A stretch of DNA of 60,748 bases from Gammaproteobacteria bacterium (GTDB lineage: Bacteria > Pseudomonadota > Gammaproteobacteria > JAJRRL01), in the NCBI GenBank assembly GCA_024279495.1, contig JAJRRL010000025.1, positions 1 through 60,748 on the forward strand. The letters run 5' to 3'. A model generated the notes under the pieces. The model did no database searches, was not told the DNA's origin, and was given only the letters and a program-made list of their open reading frames with translations. Shown in pieces: positions 54,012 to 60,748 of the stretch. Made by a program: the position numbers and the translations under genes. Numbering within the stretch: position 1 is the first letter of the stretch; each line of letters opens with the position of its first letter.

Positions 54012-57000
54012 ATGAGTAGAGAAGACCTAATTCCTAACGCAGCAGCACAAAACGGATGGAACTGTTTCGATGTAGCAGCCGGTATTGATCGAGACTTTAT
54101 TGTTGAAGAAGCCCTCACCGACGATGAAGGAAAGCGATCCTACTACCGACTACTACTGGCTCCCGAAATAATGAACGCAGCTGTTTTAACCGTTGTGCAT
54201 GAACTGTCTCAGGAAGAGGATATTCTAGAAGAATTACTTGACGAGAGCTACGAGGAAGAAAAACTCAGACGCCGCGAACAAACATTTAGACTGCTCGGAA
54301 TCACCAAAGGAATGCCCAAAGAAGAGGCCTCTGAAATCGCTAAAGGTCATTGTGACTACCTAGATGCCCAAAGACAAATGAAAAACAAAAAGGGCTCCCT
54401 CAACTGGCCTCGCTTTGCGTTACCACGTGCCATGTGTGTCGATAAATACGGAGCGTTTAATAAAACCTTGAAAGATACTGTTGTAGATTTTTTAGGTGCC
54501 GATGAGGCTTTAAAAAATGCCCGACATACTTTTGAATCTCTACAAGACGATCCCTCAAAAGAGGCTGAACGTCACCATGCTCAACAAAACCACCAAGAAG
54601 CTATTCGTGCCCATGAAAAAGCCCATAAAAAATTTCGAGACCTCTGCGAAAACAATAAAGTCTATGAGGGCTACATCAGGCAATATTACGGGAAAAATGG
54701 CTGGTTCGTTTTTCAACCCCAAATAGGCGGCACCTCCATGGTGGATGTTGTAGCGGCCATCATGCAAATTAATTTTCAAATCTTCCAAGAGGAAGATTTT
54801 ACTAATCCTTACCGTAAAACTCTCGAAAAAACGAAACCCGTTCGGAAAATTTATTACAACGGCTTTAATCACTTCATGGCTTATCGACCAGGGTGGAGCG
54901 AGCCCAGCCCTGATGACAAAATGATCACTGAAAGCACCAAGTCTGGAAACATGGGTGATCTTTTAGAGTTTTTACGATCCCACCAAAACATGGCTAGAAA
55001 AGATCCTATTCATGGTGGAACAGCTCTGCATTGGGCAGCCCACTATGGACAAATTTCTATGCTTCGTGAATTGTACATAGCTGGCGCTCCACTTGAAGAA
55101 AAAGATGGCACCCGCGGCCGAACAGCCTTGGGGTATGCAGCAAAGCGCTACAGCGAGGTTAGTGGAAACGATAGTCAGGGGTTGGCAACGTGCATAGAGT
55201 TTCTTTGGCAACAATGCGGGGCTGACCCAAACATTAAAGATAACAATGGAAAAACTCCCCATGACTACTGTCCAGATCTATTCGACGGCGATGAAAAGCA
55301 TAGAAAAAAAGAGCAAGGTGTGTATCAATCACTACTTCCCATACGAGAGCGAAGCCAAAGCCCAGGCATTTTATTTCAGCAAGAATACTCAGAAGCTAAC
55401 TCTAACCTTGGTATCACACTAACATCAGGCCAACAATATATATTACCAGGCTTTGATATTCATACAGAACTCAGAAATGTGGAGCATGCGTTTAGACGAT
55501 CCTGCCAACAGTACAAAGAACGCCTTACATTCGGAAAACTAATAAAAGCTCTAGAAGAAAATAAAGATCAGCACAACCCAAGAGCGTATGTTGAAAGCAT
55601 TCTGGAGAGTATCTTTAATCGGAACCTAACAGAAAGCCTGAAAGAATCTCTCCTTCAGTTTCAAGAAAAAATAATAGTCGCTATTATTTCTGAAATAGGC
55701 GACGAAAATAAAAAAAATATGCGTTCTTACTTAACAACCCAAGGAGGGAAAGTTCAAAAAAGACTAATAAAAGAATACCTCACTAAAGCATCCGCTTTAA
55801 TCGTTACATCAAAGATGAACTTGAAATCGATTGTTGATGAACACCTAGAAAGTGAAGGTGCTCAAACACCTCAAACAATAACAAAACAACTTAGCAACAG
55901 TGATAAAATGTACCGACATAACAAACCAAACAAGGAAATTGATACAGAAATAAAGACTATCGAAAAGAAACTATCTGCTCGAGATGCAATGCCCGCCTTA
56001 CCACCCTCTAGCGATACCACTAATTTTGTATGCGCCTCTCTCTCTTTTGTGGTTAAAAAACAAGATCAAAGTCATGAAACAATCACTTTACCCATTGCCT
56101 TAAAGCAATCTGTCTTTTCTATTAACGACACAAGAAGAGATCGATTCATCGGCGAAAAAACCAACTCTGAAGGCAGCTTATATTTGCAAGACCTTATTTT
56201 TAATCGCACTATAAAAAAAACAAACCCCTCTCTAAAGGCAGCGAAAGCAGAAAGCTGTAGCCACAGTGAACAAGCTGTTTTTTATTATCTCTACGATGGC
56301 GATGTGCAATACCATCTAGTTAAGCGATTACTTTCACAAGCACCCTTGCAAGCAAGCAATCCTGACGCAAAAAAAGAAGATCAGATTTTCTATTCAAGCA
56401 TCGAAGCAATTGAAGCTATTTCTTTGGATATGCACTCTACACGCATGATGTGCACAAACTGCCAACAAGCCGGGCGCGCTTTTCTGGCTGATACTATGGG
56501 TTTTCGAAAACACCTTATTGAAACCTTAAATAGACGATCAAAACTACCTGAAAAACACCCTGGATTTCTTCCTTTTTTCAAACAAAAAAACTCCTCTGAA
56601 ACACAATTGTTTTGTCGTGTCACTGCAGATATACCACACGGTGATTGCAAAAATCCCAGCCTTATATCAGACCCTAACGAAAAACCAACCACGTTGGATG
56701 ACCCCTCTCGTCCTTTTATTCTAGACACCCGAAAATTACCTGTAAGTGACGGTGCTGGCAGGGCTCATAAATACAGCATAGCCACTAGCGGCGGAAGCAA
56801 TGTACCAAACGAATACCCACTGGCTTATTTGCAATTGGTCATGCCCACACTCGAGAGAGCCTCCCTCATTATCACCGAATTCCTAGCGCGAAGAACATTT
56901 AAAAAACAAATGACAAGAAAAGCAGTCTCTAAACCAACCCTAAGGGTTGCTGGTCGCCTCTTTGGCCGACCTTTTTGGAAACAAATAATGGATATTCGTC

Positions 57001-57053
57001 ACCCTCCTCAAACCCCAACAAAACCTCCTCGCATTAAAAGAAGCCCAACGTAA
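54012..57053 (+). CDS. 1013-aa multidomain protein: OTU-like Cys/His region, ankyrin repeats, deaminase-type HxE/CxxC (effector candidate)
   Basis: No signal peptide or TM segment. Residues 1-300: QNGWNCFDVAAG with Cys18, and a later strand-like KIYYNGFNHFMAY with His287, the Cys...His order and local patterns of OTU-type cysteine peptidases; helical, charged insertion at 60-230. Residues ~330-430: ankyrin repeats (GGTALHWAAHYGQISMLREL, RTALGYAAKRY, CGADPNIKDNNGKTPHDYC). 470-650: helical. 670-1013: a domain with CSHSEQAVFYYL (His751-x-Glu753) and MMCTNCQQAG (Cys814-x-x-Cys817), the zinc signature of cytidine-deaminase-like toxins such as the OTT_1508-type deaminases. Domain names are by motif, not by search. 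Preceded by GGCCCGCC only, a weak RBS; isolated transcription unit. Confidence 0.85.
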   Translation: MSREDLIPNAAAQNGWNCFDVAAGIDRDFIVEEALTDDEGKRSYYRLLLAPEIMNAAVLTVVHELSQEEDILEELLDESYEEEKLRRREQTFRLLGITKGMPKEEASEIAKGHCDYLDAQRQMKNKKGSLNWPRFALPRAMCVDKYGAFNKTLKDTVVDFLGADEALKNARHTFESLQDDPSKEAERHHAQQNHQEAIRAHEKAHKKFRDLCENNKVYEGYIRQYYGKNGWFVFQPQIGGTSMVDVVAAIMQINFQIFQEEDFTNPYRKTLEKTKPVRKIYYNGFNHFMAYRPGWSEPSPDDKMITESTKSGNMGDLLEFLRSHQNMARKDPIHGGTALHWAAHYGQISMLRELYIAGAPLEEKDGTRGRTALGYAAKRYSEVSGNDSQGLATCIEFLWQQCGADPNIKDNNGKTPHDYCPDLFDGDEKHRKKEQGVYQSLLPIRERSQSPGILFQQEYSEANSNLGITLTSGQQYILPGFDIHTELRNVEHAFRRSCQQYKERLTFGKLIKALEENKDQHNPRAYVESILESIFNRNLTESLKESLLQFQEKIIVAIISEIGDENKKNMRSYLTTQGGKVQKRLIKEYLTKASALIVTSKMNLKSIVDEHLESEGAQTPQTITKQLSNSDKMYRHNKPNKEIDTEIKTIEKKLSARDAMPALPPSSDTTNFVCASLSFVVKKQDQSHETITLPIALKQSVFSINDTRRDRFIGEKTNSEGSLYLQDLIFNRTIKKTNPSLKAAKAESCSHSEQAVFYYLYDGDVQYHLVKRLLSQAPLQASNPDAKKEDQIFYSSIEAIEAISLDMHSTRMMCTNCQQAGRAFLADTMGFRKHLIETLNRRSKLPEKHPGFLPFFKQKNSSETQLFCRVTADIPHGDCKNPSLISDPNEKPTTLDDPSRPFILDTRKLPVSDGAGRAHKYSIATSGGSNVPNEYPLAYLQLVMPTLERASLIITEFLARRTFKKQMTRKAVSKPTLRVAGRLFGRPFWKQIMDIRHPPQTPTKPPRIKRSPT

Positions 57054-57054
57054 C

Positions 57055-57531
57055 TTAATTATCACCCGGCTTCGAACTCTGCGCTTTAATCGCCTGCATC
57101 GCCTCTACCACTTCTGATGTTACTTTTGCGAGTGGGACTTGCTCACACTCTGGATCACGGCCTCCGTAATCATTATCTGCTCCAACAAACGCAACAATAG
57201 GTAAAGCCAGCGAATCACAGACCTCGCTTAATTTATCTCGCCGATTCCCAGCTTTTTTATCGTCACTAGCACCTTTCATCGCTTCATCAAAAATGGCTTC
57301 AGGATCACCGTAACTCAAACCTATCGAGTAAATAACGGAAGGGTCTTCCGCACTAACAGCATTAATCACTCGCGTTGGTACAGCAAAATGATTGGTCTCA
57401 TAACCATAATCATTCTTCTTTGCGTCATCACTAGGCAAATGTGCCTTCTGAAAATCCTCGAAAGTCTTTCCAGGTTTCAGACGACGCTGTAAAATCGAAA
57501 CTATGGTTGGTGTTTTTTCTCGGTATGTCAT
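57055..57531 (-). CDS. Hypothetical protein with an ABM-like N-terminus
   Basis: 158 residues from MTYREKTPTIVSIL. This start is preferred to the 213-residue frame because the extension is low-complexity Lys/Arg coded by AT-rich intergenic DNA, and a TATAGT-type -10 falls inside it. LQRRLKPGKTFEDFQKAH recalls dimeric alpha-beta-barrel (antibiotic monooxygenase-like) proteins; FAVPTRVINAVSAEDPSVIY and LPIVAFVGADNDYGG are conserved-looking strands. No secretion signal. Ends one base after the 1013-aa gene's stop in convergent orientation. Upstream, CGGGTCATTTTA occurs twice (57647-57658 and 57680-57691). Function unknown. Confidence 0.7.
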   Translation of the reverse strand: MTYREKTPTIVSILQRRLKPGKTFEDFQKAHLPSDDAKKNDYGYETNHFAVPTRVINAVSAEDPSVIYSIGLSYGDPEAIFDEAMKGASDDKKAGNRRDKLSEVCDSLALPIVAFVGADNDYGGRDPECEQVPLAKVTSEVVEAMQAIKAQSSKPGDN

Positions 57532-57794
57532 GGGCCTCTGTAAACAGATATCTAAACTATAGCAAAGAAGCACTGATTTGTTGATGATATCAAAAAACCA
57601 TAGACCCTTGATTCTTATCTCTTTTTCTTCTCTTAGGTTTTCTGGCCGGGTCATTTTAACCCTTTTTGGTTTTTTTACTCGGGTCATTTTAGGCAAATTT
57701 GATTTTTTTACAGACTTAACTGAGGAGCTTACAAAACAATCCTTTTAAATCAATCGGTTAAGGAACCCTTAAGTCTCTAAATAACCCTGCCTTC

Positions 57795-57823
57795 TTGCTG
57801 GAAAAGACCAAAAGCGGTACAGT
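57795..57823 (+). promoter_or_regulatory. Predicted promoter of purB
   Basis: TTGCTG (57795-57800), 17 nt, TACAGT (57818-57823), about 30 nt before the purB ATG. Confidence 0.5.
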
Positions 57824-57853
57824 ATAGCTTCCGTTAATAGAGAGGACTCCGCC

Positions 57854-59218
57854 ATGACAGAACAAAACAATCCCCTACTCGCCATTTCCCCTCTCGATGG
57901 TCGTTATTATTCTAAGATGGATGCATTAAGACCCCTTTTCAGTGAATTTGCTCTGATTCGTGGACGTGTTCAAGTTGAGCTAGGTTGGTTGTGTTTGCTA
58001 GGCGAACACCTGGTGTTAACCGACCCCGACTCTCTCTCTAAGCTTCAGCATCTTGCCGACCACATCAATCATCACTTTTCACTTGCCGATGCAGAAGCCA
58101 TTAAAGCAATAGAGGCAACCACAAAACACGATGTTAAAGCTGTTGAGTATTGGTTAGCAGAACAACTCGATAAAGCAGAACTTGGTTTTTTACGAGCATG
58201 GGTTCATTTTGCTTGTACATCAGAAGATATCAACAACCTTGCTTATGGCATCATGTTATTGCAATGCCAAAACCATCTTCTAAGTCGTGCCAGTGAGCTT
58301 TATCAAGAGCTAGATACGATGGCAAATGAAAATGCTGGCGTGCCCATGCTATCTAGAACGCACGGACAAGCAGCTAGCCCAACGACCTTAGGTAAAGAAT
58401 GCCGGAACATCGCCTCTCGTTTAAAACAAGCTCACGCTCATTTTTCTGATCAGGGGTGTTATGGCAAATGCAATGGCGCTGTTGGTAACTACAACGCACA
58501 TGTTGCAGCTTACCCGAGCGTCGATTGGCCAAAACTCAGTCGTGAATTTGTGGAAAGCTTAGGGCTTATATGGCAAGCACACAGCACTCAAATTGAAGCA
58601 CACGATGGCATCGGCAGTTGGTCACACGCCTTGTCCCGACTCAACACTGTGCTCATCGATGCTTCTCGAGATATCTGGCAATACATCAGCAACGGGTATT
58701 TCACACAAAGTTCCGTTAGCTCAGAAGTTGGCTCTTCTACCATGCCACACAAAACCAACCCCATCGATTTTGAAAACGCTGAAGGAAACTTAGGCATTGC
58801 CAATGCGCTTGCTCATCACATGGCATGCAAACTACCTGTTTCTCGTTTACAACGAGACTTATCTGATTCCACCGTTCTTCGCAACATTGGTGTGATGATA
58901 GGGCACAGCGATTTAGCCTACCAAGCGTTACTAAAAGGCTTAAAGAAACTCTCACCTAACACCAAAAAACTTAAAGAAGAATGCGATGGTCACTGGGAAG
59001 TATTAGCAGAAGCCGTGCAAACTGTTATGCGAGCCAATGGCATTGCTGATGCTTACGAACAACTCAAAGCTGTGACCCGTGGCCAAGCCATCGATGAAAA
59101 CACATTGAAAGAATTTATCGACAACTTAGATATCCCAGGCGATCAAAAAGAGTCGTTGCTAGAACTCACTCCTTCCACCTACCTTGGTTTGGCAGAGTTT
59201 TTAGCGAAGCAGTCATGA
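57854..59218 (+). CDS. purB: Adenylosuccinate lyase
   Basis: Acts twice in purine synthesis: splits SAICAR and adenylosuccinate, releasing fumarate. The 454 residues follow the E. coli-type enzyme: LLAISPLDGRYYSKMDALRP at the start, TTKHDVKAVEYWL, HFACTSEDINNLAYG, SRTHGQAASPTTLGKE and the fumarase/aspartase signature GSSTMPHKTNPIDFENAEGN with the catalytic Ser. AGAGGA precedes the ATG. Overlaps the convergent Fic gene by 6 nt. Confidence 0.97.
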   Translation: MTEQNNPLLAISPLDGRYYSKMDALRPLFSEFALIRGRVQVELGWLCLLGEHLVLTDPDSLSKLQHLADHINHHFSLADAEAIKAIEATTKHDVKAVEYWLAEQLDKAELGFLRAWVHFACTSEDINNLAYGIMLLQCQNHLLSRASELYQELDTMANENAGVPMLSRTHGQAASPTTLGKECRNIASRLKQAHAHFSDQGCYGKCNGAVGNYNAHVAAYPSVDWPKLSREFVESLGLIWQAHSTQIEAHDGIGSWSHALSRLNTVLIDASRDIWQYISNGYFTQSSVSSEVGSSTMPHKTNPIDFENAEGNLGIANALAHHMACKLPVSRLQRDLSDSTVLRNIGVMIGHSDLAYQALLKGLKKLSPNTKKLKEECDGHWEVLAEAVQTVMRANGIADAYEQLKAVTRGQAIDENTLKEFIDNLDIPGDQKESLLELTPSTYLGLAEFLAKQS

Positions 59219-60316
59219 TCTTAAAAAAGAGTAGCTAGTACTTCTTCCTCCTCCAGGATTTTTAAGCAAAACACCCCAGCTCACTAAATGCTGTATGTCA
59301 CGAAACGCTGTGTCTGTCGAACACTTGGCAAGCTTTGCGTACTTTGAGGTATTCATATAACCCTCAAAGGACTCTTCCAGCATCCGGTTAAGGACCTGTT
59401 TTTGCCTTTCGTTAGCAGGATGTACACCCAAACGCTCCCAAACATCAGCCTTAAATAGCACATGACTTAAAGTGCTATCCGCATTTCCTATCGCTTTTTC
59501 AACACATTCCACAAACCATAGTAACCACGTTGTAATATCTAAAGTTCCTCGCTGTTGCCTCTCTAGATAGCGATAGTAATACTTACGTTGGCGCTCAATC
59601 TCAGAAGACACACTATAAAAACGATCTGCCGTACCATCCCCTCGAGCCAATAGATAATCAGAAATAGCTCTAGCAATACGGCCGTTACCATCCTCAAAGG
59701 GATGTATCATTAAAAACCATAGATGAGCTATACCCGCTTTAACAATTGGATCTAAATTATTCTCTTGGTTTAACCAAAGAAGGTATGCCTCCATTTCAGA
59801 AGCAACTCTATCCGCACTCGGAGCTTCAAAGTGAACCTTCTCTCGACCAACTGGACCAGAAACAACTTGCATAGGTCCATCTTCTAATTGACGCCAAGAA
59901 GCAACAATAATGGAATATAACCCACTTCTTCCCGTCGGAAACAAAGCGCCGTGCCAGTTAAATAAACGCTCTTGAGTCAGTGGTTCAAAGCATTGTTGCG
60001 TGGCATCCAACATCATTGCAACGACTCCTTCAACATGACGACTTGCTGGAACTAAACCTGCAACTTCCATGCCAAGACGGCGGGCAACTGAAGAACGTAC
60101 CTCCTCCCTATCAAGTATCTCACCTTCAATAGCTGAAGAAGTTAATACGTCAGTCGTTAAGGTATTTAAACTGGCTTCTTGCTGAAGTATCAAACCCAAA
60201 GAACCAAGCTTACCAAGTAAAATTCCTTGCTGATGCCGCACTGTTGAAAGCTTCGGCATTAAAGCCTCTAAATCCCAAGTGAAATGGGGCCAATCTAAGT
60301 CGTTATAAATCCACAT
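59213..60316 (-). CDS. Fic family protein (class II, DUF4172 N-terminus, C-terminal winged helix)
   Basis: Putative adenylyltransferase (AMPylator). The 367 residues start WIYNDLDWPHFTWDLEAL (DUF4172), then the inhibitory helix TSSAIEGE ([S/T]xxxE[G/N]) at about 80, which blocks the active site in class II enzymes, and the Fic core HPFEDGNGRIARA with the catalytic His. The last ~70 residues form a winged-helix-like domain (SKYAKLAKCSTDTAFRDIQHLVSWGVL), so it may also bind DNA. A hairpin operator candidate lies 60-90 nt upstream. Chromosomal Fic proteins of this type are widespread; a host target is possible but not shown. Confidence 0.92.
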   Translation of the reverse strand: MWIYNDLDWPHFTWDLEALMPKLSTVRHQQGILLGKLGSLGLILQQEASLNTLTTDVLTSSAIEGEILDREEVRSSVARRLGMEVAGLVPASRHVEGVVAMMLDATQQCFEPLTQERLFNWHGALFPTGRSGLYSIIVASWRQLEDGPMQVVSGPVGREKVHFEAPSADRVASEMEAYLLWLNQENNLDPIVKAGIAHLWFLMIHPFEDGNGRIARAISDYLLARGDGTADRFYSVSSEIERQRKYYYRYLERQQRGTLDITTWLLWFVECVEKAIGNADSTLSHVLFKADVWERLGVHPANERQKQVLNRMLEESFEGYMNTSKYAKLAKCSTDTAFRDIQHLVSWGVLLKNPGGGRSTSYSFLRS

Positions 60317-60360
60317 ACGACACCTAACTTAGTGAGTTTGTCTTTTAAATATACATACTC

Positions 60361-60404
60361 TGCGGTGATTAAGTAAGCTATTCACCGAAAAACATGCGGT
60401 GAAT
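60361..60404 (-). promoter_or_regulatory. Operator-like repeats upstream of the Fic gene
   Basis: ATTCACCG (60380-60387) and CGGTGAAT (60397-60404) form a perfect inverted repeat with a 9-nt centre; a third copy of the word, TGCGGTGA, lies at 60361-60368 in direct orientation with the right arm. Suits binding by the winged helix of the Fic protein or another regulator. 60405-60609 shows no gene; it is AT-rich with short repeats of AAGGATAC. Confidence 0.5.
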
Positions 60405-60609
60405 AAGGGGGTCTTTCATCATAAAAATAAAAAAGTTGATTTATATCAATAAATTACAGCCTAAAGGCCCTTTTATGGCACTTGGTCATATACCTGCAGA
60501 GAAGGATACAATCCACATAAAGTATACCTCCCGACAAGGATACCTTTTTAAAACCTCTTAAAAAGTTGGTTTTTTCAATGGGCTATATTCTTTTTGTCTC
60601 TTATATAAG

Positions 60610-60744
60610 CAAGTGTATCGCACCGCTCGAGATAGATTAACGCCATCCTAGCGCAAATCGACTCGCGAAGGCGATCGTTATCTGTGCCGCGACTCGTCCT
60701 CGTCACCCACGCTACGCAACCTAACGGCTTGACTACGCTGTGGT
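60610..60744. repeat. Terminal inverted repeat, right copy (135 bp)
   Basis: Exact reverse complement of positions 1-135, followed by four extra bases CTCT to the window end. See the left copy. Confidence 0.9.
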
Positions 60745-60748
60745 CTCT

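Noticed and set aside
57532-57696. N-terminal extension of the 57055-57531 protein
   Set aside because: The extension is Lys/Arg low complexity coded by intergenic DNA with a duplicated CGGGTCATTTTA, and a promoter-like TATAGT falls within it.

Overview
The window is about 44% GC and reads as a gammaproteobacterial chromosome, most likely of the order Legionellales or a close intracellular lineage. The housekeeping genes are gammaproteobacterial in kind and order: tkt-gap-pgk-pyk, ubiE-ubiJ-ubiB, hslV-hslU, atpIBEFHAGDC-glmU. Between them sit genes that look like effectors delivered into a eukaryotic host: ankyrin proteins, coiled-coil proteins ending in a transmembrane hairpin, an Arg-rich disordered protein, a Fic protein, and a large protein with cysteine-hydrolase and deaminase signatures. 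One ankyrin protein strongly resembles the AnkH/LegA3 core effector of Legionella. No secretion-system gene, tRNA, rRNA or CRISPR array was seen. The two ends carry the same 135-bp sequence in inverted orientation, so this is probably one whole contig broken at a repeat.

Layout. 0.2-5.9 kb: glycolysis and pentose-phosphate operon tkt-gap-pgk-pyk (minus strand). 6-15 kb: effector-like TM-hairpin genes mixed with ubiK, a Bcr/CflA-type transporter, comM and a BrnA-like gene. 14.8-18.5 kb: ubiE-ubiJ-ubiB and an RNA methyltransferase. 18.9-23.1 kb: a two-gene unit with an Arg-rich TP-repeat protein and a 994-aa coiled-coil TM-hairpin protein. 23.7-26.5 kb: hslVU and divergent queC. 26.6-29.6 kb: an operon with the AnkH-like protein, convergent with another TM-hairpin gene. 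29.8-36 kb: csrA, rpiA, prlC, a HAD protein lacking its nucleophile, rsmE, an FUSC-type membrane protein. 36-44.6 kb: accessory region with four small secreted Cys-containing proteins, a LysE exporter, an AAA ATPase with a leaderless promoter and operator array, an NsrR-controlled globin/reductase pair, a frameshifted DMT transporter, gene relics and an MscS-like channel. 44.9-53.3 kb: glmU and the complete ATP synthase operon. 53.4-60.7 kb: a broken esterase gene, the 1013-aa multidomain protein, a small hypothetical, purB, a Fic protein with an operator-like hairpin, and the terminal repeat.

Two families of intergenic palindromic elements recur. Family A (about 80-nt units, often in facing pairs making 200-280 nt elements) ends in TGTCACCCC/GGGGATGACA and has an internal stem whose arms change together between copies. 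Family B (about 120 nt) is itself a long imperfect palindrome; one copy is interrupted by two family A units, and another runs up to the comM start codon and supplies its ribosome binding site.

The strongest candidates for something new are the 1013-aa protein (OTU-like Cys/His region, ankyrin repeats, deaminase-type HxE...CxxC), the shared TM-hairpin module placed behind unrelated N-terminal regions, the Arg-rich TP-repeat protein beside a giant coiled-coil partner, and the split flavohaemoglobin-like globin/reductase pair under a perfect NsrR palindrome.
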